Assembly: GCF_001748085.1 (NCBI RefSeq)
Contig: NZ_BBZK01000005.1
Span: 1 to 64,000 of the forward strand
DNA: 64,000 bases
Source of the DNA: Streptomyces sp. TP-A0874
Lineage (GTDB): Bacteria > Actinomycetota > Actinomycetes > Streptomycetales > Streptomycetaceae
Direction: 5' to 3'
A program made the translations under genes and the position numbers. The notes beneath the pieces were generated by a model, which saw only the letters and a list, made by a program, of their open reading frames with translations, was not told the origin of the DNA and ran no database searches. This document shows positions 46,491-54,468 of this stretch, one piece after another (the stretch's first letter is position 1; every line of letters starts with the position of its first letter).

Positions 46491-47447
46491 TTACTTCTTC
46501 AGCAGCCCCTTGCTCCGCAGATACTCCTCGACCACATCCGCCGGTTTCTGGCGCTCCGCGTCGACCTTGCGGTTCAGCTCGACGAGATCTTCCGTGCTGA
46601 GGGTCTGGGTGACCTTATCGAGGGCGGTGGCGATGGAGTCGCTGCCGGCGTCCGCCGCGTTCACCACGGGCAGCAGGTTGTCGGCGTTCTGGAGTTTCTT
46701 GTCGTCCTCCAGCAGCACCAGCCCGAAGTCATCCAGGGTGGCGTCGGTCGTCGTGGTGAGCACCAGTTGGTCGGTGCCGTCCTTGACAGCCTGCTTGGCC
46801 GTGGTGGTGCCGACACCCTTCATGTCGACCTCGGTGACGTCGATGCCGTAGGTCTTCTCCAGCCCCGGTCTGCAGTACGGGCGGATGTCGCATTCGTCGC
46901 CGGCCGCCAGCCGGATCTTCTGATTCGACTTCCCGAGATCCGTGAGCGTCTTGAGGTGGTGTTTCCGGGCGAATTCCTCGGTCACCGCGAAGGCGTTCTG
47001 ATCGACGGCGCTACCGGCCGCGAGAACCTTCAGTCCGCGCGGTTCGGCCAGCTTCCGCAAGGCCTTGACGGTCTGTTCCACATCGCTGGAGGCGACCGGC
47101 TCCGCCTTCGGCCCGTTCTCCTTGCCGTTGAGGAATTCCGCGAGCGTCGCCGCGTATTCCGGGACGATGTCGATCTCGCCTTTCTCCAGGGCCGGCTCGT
47201 AGAGTTCGCGGTTCTTCAGCGTCTTGACCGAGGTGTCGTATCCGGCGTCCCGCAGCACCTGCGAGTAGAGCTCCGCCATGAGCTTCGACTCGGTGAACCC
47301 GGCGGAACCGATCACCAGCGAGGCCTTGGTGTCACCGGCGGATCCGCCGCCCTTCTCCTCCAGGCTGTCGCCGCCGCATCCGGCCAGCGAGGCCGCCGCG
47401 ATCGAGGCGGCGACCGCCACGGCCGCCGTACGTGTCCTGCTCTTCAC
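46491..47447 (-). CDS. Osmoprotectant (glycine betaine/choline-type) ABC substrate-binding lipoprotein
   Basis: 318 residues. The signal peptide ends in the lipobox ASLAGC, so the protein is anchored outside. The QAT-family solute-binding pattern is clear: LVIGSAGFTESKLMAELY, NRELYEPALEKGEIDIVPEYAATL, LVLTTTTDATLDDFGLVLLEDDK. Start GTG 47447 (VKSRTRT) with AGAAGAG ahead. It is last of three genes (permease, permease, binding protein) on the minus strand; the ATPase is divergent at 49088. Ligand is inferred from family. Confidence 0.9.
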   Translation of the reverse strand: MKSRTRTAAVAVAASIAAASLAGCGGDSLEEKGGGSAGDTKASLVIGSAGFTESKLMAELYSQVLRDAGYDTSVKTLKNRELYEPALEKGEIDIVPEYAATLAEFLNGKENGPKAEPVASSDVEQTVKALRKLAEPRGLKVLAAGSAVDQNAFAVTEEFARKHHLKTLTDLGKSNQKIRLAAGDECDIRPYCRPGLEKTYGIDVTEVDMKGVGTTTAKQAVKDGTDQLVLTTTTDATLDDFGLVLLEDDKKLQNADNLLPVVNAADAGSDSIATALDKVTQTLSTEDLVELNRKVDAERQKPADVVEEYLRSKGLLKK

Positions 47448-47475
47448 GACTCTTCTCCATCCAGTTCCAGGGGCG

Positions 47476-48198
47476 TCACACCCGGCCGGCCTCGGCCGGG
47501 GCACCGCTGCCCCGGGCTCCGGAAGCCGCCGGAGGGCGCCGCCGCATCGGGTCGCACACCCGCTCCACCAGCGCCAGCAGCGCTTCCACGAGCAGGGCCA
47601 GGGCGGCGACCAGCAGGGCACCGGCCACCACCTGCGGGGTGTCGTACGTGTTGAAGCCGCCGGTGATGATCCGGCCCAGGCCGCCGCCGCCGGGCAGCGC
47701 GGCGAGCGTGGCGGTGGCCACCACCTGCACCCCCGCCGACCGGACGCCCGTCATGATCAGCGCGAAGGCCAGCGGCAGTTCGGCCCGGAACAGCAGCTGC
47801 GGTCCCGACATGCCCATACCGCGGGCCGCTTCGACCACGTCCTGGTCGGCCTCCCGCACCCCCACGTACGCGTTGGTCAGCAACGGCGGTACCGCGAACA
47901 GCACCAGGGCGATGATCGTCGGCAGATCGCCGTGTCCGGCCAGCGGGGTGAGGGTCAGCAGCACCAGGACGGCGAAGGTCGGCACCGCCCGGCCCGCGTT
48001 GGAGAGATTGACCGCCAGCGCCCCGCCCCGGCCGATATGGCCGAGGTAGGCGGCGGTCGGCAGCGCGATGGCGCAGGCCAGCGCGAGACTCACGGCCGTG
48101 AGGTAGAGGTGCTCGCCGAGGCGGTGCGCCACCCCGTTCTCACCGGCCCAGTTGGCCCCGGTGGCCAGCCAGCCACAGGCCTCCGCGATTACCCCCAC
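47476..48198 (-). CDS. Osmoprotectant-type ABC transporter permease 2
   Basis: 240 residues, about six helices. The permease EAA-type loop is EADQDVVEAARGMGMSGPQLLFRAELPLA, which couples to the ATPase. It is a paralogue of the next permease upstream. It lies 28 bases before the binding-protein gene and 33 after its partner, one operon. Confidence 0.92.
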   Translation of the reverse strand: MGVIAEACGWLATGANWAGENGVAHRLGEHLYLTAVSLALACAIALPTAAYLGHIGRGGALAVNLSNAGRAVPTFAVLVLLTLTPLAGHGDLPTIIALVLFAVPPLLTNAYVGVREADQDVVEAARGMGMSGPQLLFRAELPLAFALIMTGVRSAGVQVVATATLAALPGGGGLGRIITGGFNTYDTPQVVAGALLVAALALLVEALLALVERVCDPMRRRPPAASGARGSGAPAEAGRV

Positions 48199-48231
48199 CG
48201 GTCACCTCTCCGGCCTCTCGGGACCATCTGA

Positions 48232-48939
48232 TCAGACCGCTTTCACCGAGCGCGAGGAGTCCGCGCGCCGGCCGCGGCCGGCGCGGGCCCAGGGCGTCAG
48301 CAGCCGCTCCACCGCGATCAGCAGGACGTCGGCCACCACCGCCAGCAGCACGCAGAGCAGTGAGGCGGTCAGCACCTGAGCCTTGAAGAAGCTCTCCATA
48401 CCCTCGTAGATCAGGTTGCCCAAGCCGCCGTAGCCCACGATGGCGCCGACCGTGGTCAGCGAGATGGCCGAGACGGTGGCGATCCGCAGGCCGGCCAGGA
48501 GCGCGGGCAGCGCCAGCGGCAACTCCACCTCGAACAGCAACCGGCCGGGACCGTACCCCATCCCGCGCGCCGCCTCCCTGGCCTCCTCGGGGACGGCTTG
48601 CAGCCCCGCCAGGATGTTGCGCACCAGCACGGTCAGCGAGTAGAGCACCAGCCCGGTGACCACCACCGAGGCCGACACCCCGAACACCGGCATCAGCAGG
48701 GCGAACATGGCGAGCGAGGGCACGGTGTAGAGCACCGTGGTGAGTCCGAGGACCGGGCCGGCGAGCCTCCGGCGCCTGGCGAGCAACGCCAGCGGGAAGG
48801 CCACCAGCAGCCCGATGGCCACCGCGGTCAGCGCGATCCCCACATGCTGCCGGGTGGCGTCGACCAACTCCGGAGCACGGGTTCGGACGTACTCCCCGCA
48901 GATCCATTCGTTGGCCCGCAGGCAACTCCCAGCGCTCAC
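48232..48939 (-). CDS. Osmoprotectant-type ABC transporter permease 1
   Basis: 235 residues, about six helices, EAA loop AVPEEAREAARGMGYGPGRLLFEVELPLA. First gene of the leftward operon. GTG 48939 has GGAGG seven bases ahead; TAGGGT at 48984-48979 (minus strand) is a likely -10 box, leaving a leader of about 35 bases. It is divergent from the ATPase gene with 148 bases between starts. Confidence 0.92.
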   Translation of the reverse strand: MSAGSCLRANEWICGEYVRTRAPELVDATRQHVGIALTAVAIGLLVAFPLALLARRRRLAGPVLGLTTVLYTVPSLAMFALLMPVFGVSASVVVTGLVLYSLTVLVRNILAGLQAVPEEAREAARGMGYGPGRLLFEVELPLALPALLAGLRIATVSAISLTTVGAIVGYGGLGNLIYEGMESFFKAQVLTASLLCVLLAVVADVLLIAVERLLTPWARAGRGRRADSSRSVKAV

Positions 48940-49087
48940 GCGCGCACACCTCCCTCGGGGTCGCTGAGCCGCCTGGCGACCCTATCTTCCGGGTACGACA
49001 ATCTGTGAGCATCACCGCGATCCGACAACATGTTTTCCTATGTTTGTTCGCCCACAGTGGCCGGAAAACGCGCAACAATGGTCTGTC

Positions 49088-50248
49088 ATGATCCGTTTCG
49101 AGCACGTCACCAAGCGCTACGCCGACGGCGAGGCCGTAGTGAAGGACCTCTCCTTCGAGGTCACCGAGGGGGAACTGGTCACCCTCGTCGGCCCCTCCGG
49201 CTGCGGCAAGACGACCACGATGAAGATGGTGAACCGGCTCACCGAACCCACCAGCGGCCGGATCCTCCTGGCGGGCGAGGACGTGTCCACCGTCGACCCC
49301 GTGCGGCTGCGCCGCCGGATCGGCTACGTCATCCAGCAGGTCGGCCTCTTCCCGCACAAGACGGTGCTGGAGAACACCGCCACCGTGCCCCATCTGCTGG
49401 GCTGGCAGCGGAAGAAGAGCCGGGAGCGCGCCGCGGAGCTACTCGATCTGGTCGGCCTCGACCCCGCGGTCTTCGGCGACCGCTACCCGGAGCAGCTCTC
49501 GGGCGGCCAGCGGCAACGCGTCGGGGTCGCCCGGGCGCTGGCCGCTGACCCGCCGGTACTGCTGCTGGACGAGCCGTTCGGGGCGGTCGACCCGGTGGTG
49601 CGCGAACACCTGCAGAACGAGTTCCTCAAGCTCCAGTCCCAGGTGCGCAAGACGATCCTCTTCGTCACCCACGACATCGAGGAGGCGGTACGGCTCGGTG
49701 ACCGGATCGCGGTCTACGGGGACGGCGCCATCGAGCAGTTCGCCGCCCCCAGCACCGTCCTCGGCGCGCCCGCGAGCCCCTACGTCGCGGACTTCGTCGG
49801 CGCGGACCGCGGCCTCAAGCGGCTCTCGGTGACACCGATAGAGCCGGGGGACCTCGAACAGCCGCCGGTGGTCCACCTCGACGACCCGCTGAGCCGGGCC
49901 GCCGCGGCGCTCGACGGTGAGGGCGCCCGCTGGGCGGTGGTCCTCGACGACCAGGGCCACCTCCACGGCTGGCTCTCCGCGGAGGCCGCCGGCCGGCCCG
50001 AGGAGGGCCCGGTACGCGGACACGCCCGCCGGATGGAGGCCTGGCTGCCGGTCGGCTCCTCGCTGAAGCAGGCGTTCAGCACCATGCTCCAGCACGACGC
50101 CGGCTGGATAGCCGTACTCGACGGCGCCCGCTTCCTCGGCGTCCTCACCCCCGCCCGCCTGCACGAGGCGCTCCGCCGCTCCATCGACGCCGACGCCAAC
50201 GAGATACCCCGTGAGGCGGTGGCGCTGGAGTCCGTCAGCAGCGTCTGA
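49088..50248 (+). CDS. Osmoprotectant-type ABC transporter ATPase with C-terminal CBS-like region
   Basis: 386 residues. Walker A GPSGCGKTT, signature LSGGQRQRV, Walker B LLLDEPF, switch His in FVTHDIEEA. After residue ~230 a second region of about 150 residues looks like a degenerate CBS pair (HLDDPLSRAAAALDGEGARWAVVLDD and onward), which senses ionic strength in OpuA-type systems. ATG 49088 has no obvious ribosome site; TATGTT lies about 45 bases upstream. It powers the two permeases encoded divergently. Confidence 0.9.
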   Translation: MIRFEHVTKRYADGEAVVKDLSFEVTEGELVTLVGPSGCGKTTTMKMVNRLTEPTSGRILLAGEDVSTVDPVRLRRRIGYVIQQVGLFPHKTVLENTATVPHLLGWQRKKSRERAAELLDLVGLDPAVFGDRYPEQLSGGQRQRVGVARALAADPPVLLLDEPFGAVDPVVREHLQNEFLKLQSQVRKTILFVTHDIEEAVRLGDRIAVYGDGAIEQFAAPSTVLGAPASPYVADFVGADRGLKRLSVTPIEPGDLEQPPVVHLDDPLSRAAAALDGEGARWAVVLDDQGHLHGWLSAEAAGRPEEGPVRGHARRMEAWLPVGSSLKQAFSTMLQHDAGWIAVLDGARFLGVLTPARLHEALRRSIDADANEIPREAVALESVSSV

Positions 50249-50301
50249 CCGACCGCCCCGCGGCGTATCCGAACCGCCCCTTCCGGTCGCCGCCCCCGCG
50301 G

Positions 50302-50318
50302 CCGCCCGGACCGGGCGG
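50302..50318. terminator. Hairpin between convergent ATPase and DUF3180 genes
   Basis: CCGCCCG-GAC-CGGGCGG, 7-bp stem, no T-tract. Weak terminator candidate. Confidence 0.35.
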
Positions 50319-50322
50319 GACG

Positions 50323-50811
50323 CTACTCCCCGGCGTCGTCCGGCGGCTCCGGCTCGTCGTCCTCCGGCAGCTTGCAGACGCGTTCCAACCACAGCGCGGC
50401 CGCCACCACCGCGGCTCCCGCCAGCACCGCGAACCCGGCGTAGACCGCCTGTTCCGTCCTGGTGCCCCGGCCCAGCGCCTCGGTCAGCAGGAAGACGCCG
50501 ACACCGCCGTAGACACCGGCGACCAGGGCAGCCGCCAGGGCACTCGCCTGGCCGAAGACGACCGCGCGGGCGGCCATCATCGGATCCACGCCCCGGGCTC
50601 GGGACTCCCGCTCCCGCTGGGCCTTCAGCCGGGACCGCAGCGAGAGCGCGGTGGCCACCAGGATCGCGGCGATCAGCGCCAGCACTACGGGCGCGGCCAC
50701 GGGCACCGGCGGCAGCGTGCCGAAGGCGTCCCAGAGCCGGGAGCCCGCCCAGGCAAGGACACCGGCGACGACGAACGTGCCGACCAGCACGCCGATCCGA
50801 AGTTGCTTCAC
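50323..50811 (-). CDS. DUF3180 membrane protein of the folate cluster
   Basis: 162 residues with four hydrophobic segments (LRIGVLVGTFVVAGVLAWAG, PVAAPVVLALIAAILVATAL, ALAAALVAGVYGGVGVFLL, AVYAGFAVLAGAAVVAAALWL) and an acidic Pro-rich tail. It matches the small membrane protein found after folK in many actinobacteria. Function unknown. GTG start 91 bases after the folK stop. Confidence 0.82.
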   Translation of the reverse strand: MKQLRIGVLVGTFVVAGVLAWAGSRLWDAFGTLPPVPVAAPVVLALIAAILVATALSLRSRLKAQRERESRARGVDPMMAARAVVFGQASALAAALVAGVYGGVGVFLLTEALGRGTRTEQAVYAGFAVLAGAAVVAAALWLERVCKLPEDDEPEPPDDAGE

Positions 50812-50902
50812 CGAGCCGTTCGCCCCTCATCTCGTACCGCTGGTAGCGCCCGTTCCGGCGCTCGGCGCGGACCTCGCGGTCCGGACCGGACGGCCGCCGC
50901 CG

Positions 50903-51496
50903 CTACTCCGGAAGCCGCAGTTCCAGATCGTCCCTGGGGCTGACGCCCTCCCGCCCCACGCCGTCCAGCAGTTCGGCCACCGGGCCGTGCCCGGGCACCT
51001 CGGCGGACGGATCGACGTCCTGCCAGGGAGCCAGCACGAACGCGCGCTCGTGGGCACGCGGGTGCGGAAGCGTCAGTCCCGGATCGTCCGAGACCACATC
51101 CTGGTAGGACACGATATCGACGTCGAGGGTCCGGGGCCCCCAGCGGCCGTCCCGGACACGTTCGAAAGCCTCCTCGATCGCCTGGGCCCGCTCCAGCAGC
51201 GAGCCCGGCGGAAGCGTGGTCCGCAACAGTGCCACCGCGTTGAGGTAGGAGGGCTGCGAGCCCGGCTCGACCCCCCACGGCTCCGTCTCGTACACCCGGG
51301 AGACCGCTCTGACCCGCACCCCCGGGGTGTCCTCCAGCGCGTCGACCGCACCCTGGATGGTCTCCAGTCGCTCACCGAGGTTGCTGCCGAGGGAGATCAC
51401 TGCCGACTTCGGGTTCTGCAGTGTCGAATCGGCCGCGTCCACCTGCTCCACCACGGAAGCGGGCACCGGCTGCACGGTCGGGTCACTCGTGGTCAT
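50903..51496 (-). CDS. folK: 6-hydroxymethyl-7,8-dihydropterin pyrophosphokinase
   Basis: Transfers pyrophosphate from ATP to hydroxymethyl-dihydropterin in folate synthesis. 197 residues. ISLGSNLGERLETIQGAVDAL, VYETEPWGV, YLNAVALLRT, RDGRWGPRTLDVDIV and LPHPRAHERAFVLAPW are the family blocks, with the two catalytic Asp in DVDI. A 30-residue tail precedes them. The start ATG 51496 overlaps the folB stop by four bases (ATGA), so it is translationally coupled. Confidence 0.95.
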   Translation of the reverse strand: MTTSDPTVQPVPASVVEQVDAADSTLQNPKSAVISLGSNLGERLETIQGAVDALEDTPGVRVRAVSRVYETEPWGVEPGSQPSYLNAVALLRTTLPPGSLLERAQAIEEAFERVRDGRWGPRTLDVDIVSYQDVVSDDPGLTLPHPRAHERAFVLAPWQDVDPSAEVPGHGPVAELLDGVGREGVSPRDDLELRLPE

Positions 51497-51852
51497 ACTC
51501 GGCTCCGGCTGATCGTGATCGTCACATCGTCGAAAGGCACGGTGATCGGCGCGTCCGGCTTGTGCACGACCACCTCGACCTCCTGGACCGCCTCGTGCTC
51601 CAGGCACCGGTCGGCGATCCGCTGCGCGAGCGTCTCGATGAGGTCGACCGGCTCACCCCGTACGACGGCCTCGACCTCCTCGGCCACCACGCCGTAGTGC
51701 ACGGTCTTGGTGAGGTCGTCGTCGGCGGCCGCCGGCCGGGTGTCCAGGGAGAGCACCAGGTCGACGACGAAGGTCTGCCCCTCCTCGCGCTCCTGGGGCA
51801 GGACTCCGTGGTGTCCGCGGGCCCGGAGGCCACGCAGCGCGACACGGTCCAC
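51493..51852 (-). CDS. folB: Dihydroneopterin aldolase
   Basis: Cleaves dihydroneopterin to hydroxymethyl-dihydropterin. 119 residues: VALRGLRARGHHGVLPQEREEGQ, VHYGVVAEEV, IETLAQRIADRCL and VVVHKPDAPI. Start GTG 51852 (VDRVALRG) was preferred: AGGAG lies eight bases before it, while GTG 51861 and ATG 51858 are too close to it. It is coupled to folK. A 464-base gap separates it from the upstream NTF2-like gene. Confidence 0.94.
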   Translation of the reverse strand: MDRVALRGLRARGHHGVLPQEREEGQTFVVDLVLSLDTRPAAADDDLTKTVHYGVVAEEVEAVVRGEPVDLIETLAQRIADRCLEHEAVQEVEVVVHKPDAPITVPFDDVTITISRSRV

Positions 51853-51970
51853 GCGCATCACTCCTGCTGGTCATGGGTCGTACGGCACCCTTCGGAAAGT
51901 CCACACGGGCGCGAGCCGGCAGCACCAGCGCATCCCGCGCAGGAGAATCTACCCGCGGGCTACTACTGCG

Positions 51971-51985
51971 CCCCCCGAGGGGGCT
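51971..51985. repeat. Small GC hairpin upstream of folB
   Basis: GCCCCC-CGA-GGGGGC, 6-bp stem. Terminator of the upstream unit or a leader hairpin of folB. Confidence 0.35.
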
Positions 51986-52267
51986 ATGGACAGCCGATGA
52001 CAGCTTTGCTAATACCGCATCCGGCATGGCCGGCCGCAGCGCGGCGGAATCCGGTGCGTGTGGTCGCAAGGCGGCCGGAACCCCGCGGACCTACCGCGGC
52101 TCTCGGCCGACGCGGCGCGGGCACCTCCCGGAGGTAGCCGGGGGAACGCGTTGTCGAACGCCGCGACGGGCCGACCTTGCTGAACGCGGCGTCAGCACCG
52201 CACCATCGCCTGTCGTCCCCCACCCTTACCCGGTCCTGCCCCGATAGAACAAGATGTGCGGCGGATC

Positions 52268-52301
52268 GCAGAACCGGCCCGCACCGCAGAACCGGCCCGC
52301 A
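52268..52301. repeat. Direct repeat after the NTF2-like gene
   Basis: GCAGAACCGGCCCGCA at 52268-52283 and again at 52286-52301, 18-bp period, just past the NTF2-like stop. Possible tandem duplication or binding site. Confidence 0.6.
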
Positions 52302-52316
52302 GTCGGGTCCGCGGCT

Positions 52317-52787
52317 CTACGGGCCCTCGACCTCGGAGTCGGAGCCCGGTTCCTCGTCCTCCTCCTCCAGCTCGGAGAGCACCGGGGAGCCGTGGTGCGA
52401 CCACAGCTTCCAGCCGTCCGGGGTCCTGCGGAAGACGTTGGTCGCCACCACCAGCTGGCCGACCAGCGGGCCCAGCGTCCCCTCCTCCTCGGCCGGCGCG
52501 CCGCTGAGGATGTTCTCGGTGCAGGTCACCAGCGCGGTGCGCCCCTCGACGGACACCTCGACATCGGTGAGGAAGAACTGGATGTACTCGGTGTTCGCCA
52601 TGATCAGCGCGTACGACCTGAGCACCTCGCCGTGTCCGCGCAGCACCGGCCAGCCGGGGTGCACACAGCTGACGTCACCGTCCAGCCACAGCTCCGAGAG
52701 GCTCTGGAAGTCGCCCTGCTCCAGTGCCTCGTAGAAAGCGGTGTTGGCTGACTCGACCTGCTGCCGGTCGGTGTCCGCCGCGCTCAC
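52317..52787 (-). CDS. NTF2/SnoaL-fold protein within the folate operon
   Basis: 156 residues: NTAFYEALEQGDFQSLSELW, CVHPGWPVLRGHGEVLRSY, ALVTCTENIL, ATNVFRRTPDGWKLWSHHGSP and an acidic tail. This is the cone-shaped NTF2-like fold, used both by small enzymes and by ligand-binding proteins. Its GTG start overlaps the folP stop (GTGA), so it is made with dihydropteroate synthase; a link to folate is suggested only by this. No known catalytic residues assigned. Confidence 0.85.
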   Translation of the reverse strand: MSAADTDRQQVESANTAFYEALEQGDFQSLSELWLDGDVSCVHPGWPVLRGHGEVLRSYALIMANTEYIQFFLTDVEVSVEGRTALVTCTENILSGAPAEEEGTLGPLVGQLVVATNVFRRTPDGWKLWSHHGSPVLSELEEEDEEPGSDSEVEGP

Positions 52788-53638
52788 TCCGCCTCCTCGA
52801 CGGCCCGCGCCACCCGTACCGCGTCGGCCGTCGCCCGCACCTCGTGTACCCGGACGGCCCAGGCCCCCTCGCGCGCCGACAGCGCAGAAACAGCCGCGGT
52901 GGCCGCGTCCCGCTCGCGGGCCGGCGGCACGCCGCCCCCCTCGTCGGTGAGCACCCGGCCGAGGAACCGCTTCCGGGAGGCGGCGACGAGCAGCGGACGG
53001 CCGAGGCTCCGCAACTCACCGAGATGTGCCAGCAGGGCCAGATCGTGCTCCGCCCCCTTGGCGAAGCCCAGCCCGGGATCGACGACGATCCGCTCGGCGG
53101 CGACCCCGCCGGCCACCACCGCGTCCATGCGTTCCCGCAGTTCGTCGACGACCTCACCGACCACATCGGAGTAGACCGCCCGGCTGTTCATGTCCTCGCT
53201 GAAACCGCGCCAGTGCATCACCACGAACGGCGCCTCGGCCGCGGCCACGACCGGTACCATCCGGGGGTCGGCCAGCCCTCCGCTCACGTCGTTGACCAGC
53301 GCCGCCCCGTCGATCAGGGCGCGCTCGGCGATAGCCGCCCGCATGGTGTCCACGCTGACGGTCACCCCTTCGGAGACCAGGCCGCGGACCACGGGCAGCA
53401 CCCGGCGCGCCTCCTCTGCCTCGTCCACCCGGGGCGCCCCCGGCCTGGTGGACTCGCCCCCGACGTCGATCAGATCGGCGCCCTGGGCGACCAGTTCGAG
53501 ACCGTGCTTGATCGCGCTGCCCGTGTCGAACCACCGGCCGCCGTCCGAGAAGGAGTCGGGTGTGACGTTGACCACGCCCATCACGGCACAGCGGTCCCAC
53601 TCCGGCAGGCCGGCGACGCGACCGCGCAACGTACTCAT
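52784..53638 (-). CDS. folP: Dihydropteroate synthase
   Basis: Condenses hydroxymethyl-dihydropterin pyrophosphate with p-aminobenzoate; target of sulfonamides. 284 residues: MGVVNVTPDSFSDGG, LIDVGGESTRPGA, VSVDTMRAAIA, LVNDVSGGLAD, VVMHWRG, VVDPGLGFAKG and AASRKRFLG. All conserved loops are intact. The ATG at 53638 lies six bases after TAGGGT, so it starts its own leaderless transcript with the NTF2-like gene; folE is 118 bases upstream. Confidence 0.96.
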   Translation of the reverse strand: MSTLRGRVAGLPEWDRCAVMGVVNVTPDSFSDGGRWFDTGSAIKHGLELVAQGADLIDVGGESTRPGAPRVDEAEEARRVLPVVRGLVSEGVTVSVDTMRAAIAERALIDGAALVNDVSGGLADPRMVPVVAAAEAPFVVMHWRGFSEDMNSRAVYSDVVGEVVDELRERMDAVVAGGVAAERIVVDPGLGFAKGAEHDLALLAHLGELRSLGRPLLVAASRKRFLGRVLTDEGGGVPPARERDAATAAVSALSAREGAWAVRVHEVRATADAVRVARAVEEAE

Positions 53639-53644
53639 GATTCC

Positions 53645-53650
53645 ACCCTA
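53645..53650 (-). promoter_or_regulatory. -10 element, leaderless start of folP
   Basis: TAGGGT, then GGAATC, then the ATG at 53638 on the minus strand. Confidence 0.5.
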
Positions 53651-53756
53651 AGGGCTGCCCTCAGTCGCCGTCGGGTCGGCGGGCGGAAGCGCCCGCGGGG
53701 CGGACGGAGAGCAGCGCGGACGCCGCACGGCGGGCCACCGCGACCGGCCGCGGTGC

Positions 53757-54362
53757 TCAGCGGGCCAGTATCAGGCTCATCGCCTCGGAGCGGGTCGCGG
53801 GGTCGCGGAGCTGGCCGCGGACCGCGGAGGTGGTGGTCTTGGCGGTGGGCTTGCGGATACCGCGCATGGACATGCACATGTGCTCGCACTCGAGGACGAC
53901 GATCACCCCGCGCGGCTCCAGGATGTTCATCATCGAATCCGCGATCTGGGTGGTGAGGCGCTCCTGCACCTGCGGCCTGCGCGCGTACACGTCGACCAGC
54001 CGGGCCAGCTTCGACAGCCCGGTGATCTTCCCGTCCACGGACGGAATGTAGCCGATGTGCGCGGAACCGCGGAAAGGCACCAGGTGGTGTTCGCAGGTGC
54101 TGTAGATCTCGATGTCCTTGACGAGCACCATCTCGTCGTGGCCGATGTCGAAGGTCGTGGTCAGCACGTCCTCGGGCTGCTGCCAGAGTCCGGCGAACAG
54201 CTCCTTGTACGACCTCGCCACCCGGGCCGGCGTCTCCAGCAGCCCCTCGCGATCGGGGTCCTCACCCACCGCGATCAGCAGCTCGCGCACCGCGTTCTCG
54301 GCGCGCTTCTCATCGAACTGGCCGACGGTGGCCTCGGACTCCAGCGTCACCCGGTCGGTCAT
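53757..54362 (-). CDS. folE: GTP cyclohydrolase I (FolE1, zinc type)
   Basis: Opens the GTP ring to dihydroneopterin triphosphate, first step of folate synthesis. 201 residues. [39 protein letters not shown] (zinc Cys and His), [23 protein letters not shown] and [17 protein letters not shown] (second zinc Cys) are complete. ATG 54362 with GAGG ahead. It follows the ftsH terminator. Confidence 0.96.
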   Translation of the reverse strand: MTDRVTLESEATVGQFDEKRAENAVRELLIAVGEDPDREGLLETPARVARSYKELFAGLWQQPEDVLTTTFDIGHDEMVLVKDIEIYSTCEHHLVPFRGSAHIGYIPSVDGKITGLSKLARLVDVYARRPQVQERLTTQIADSMMNILEPRGVIVVLECEHMCMSMRGIRKPTAKTTTSAVRGQLRDPATRSEAMSLILAR

Positions 54363-54398
54363 CTGTGCCTCGATCCTCTTGCTTCCAGACGGCGCAAA

Positions 54399-54436
54399 GC
54401 CGCGTTCCCACAGATTAGAACCCGTGGGAACGCGGC
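54399..54436 (-). terminator. Terminator of ftsH
   Basis: Perfect 13-bp stem GCCGCGTTCCCAC/GTGGGAACGCGGC with a 12-base loop, followed on the minus strand by TTTGCG. It lies between ftsH and folE. Confidence 0.75.
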
Positions 54437-54468
54437 GCTCATTCCGGGTGCCGGGATCGCGGCCCGGC

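Larger units (their letters stand above)
51853..52316. other. 464-base gap between the NTF2-like gene and folB
   Basis: No credible gene on either strand. It holds a small hairpin (51971-51985) and a 16-bp direct repeat (52268-52301), so folB-folK-DUF3180 probably has its own promoter here. Confidence 0.55.
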
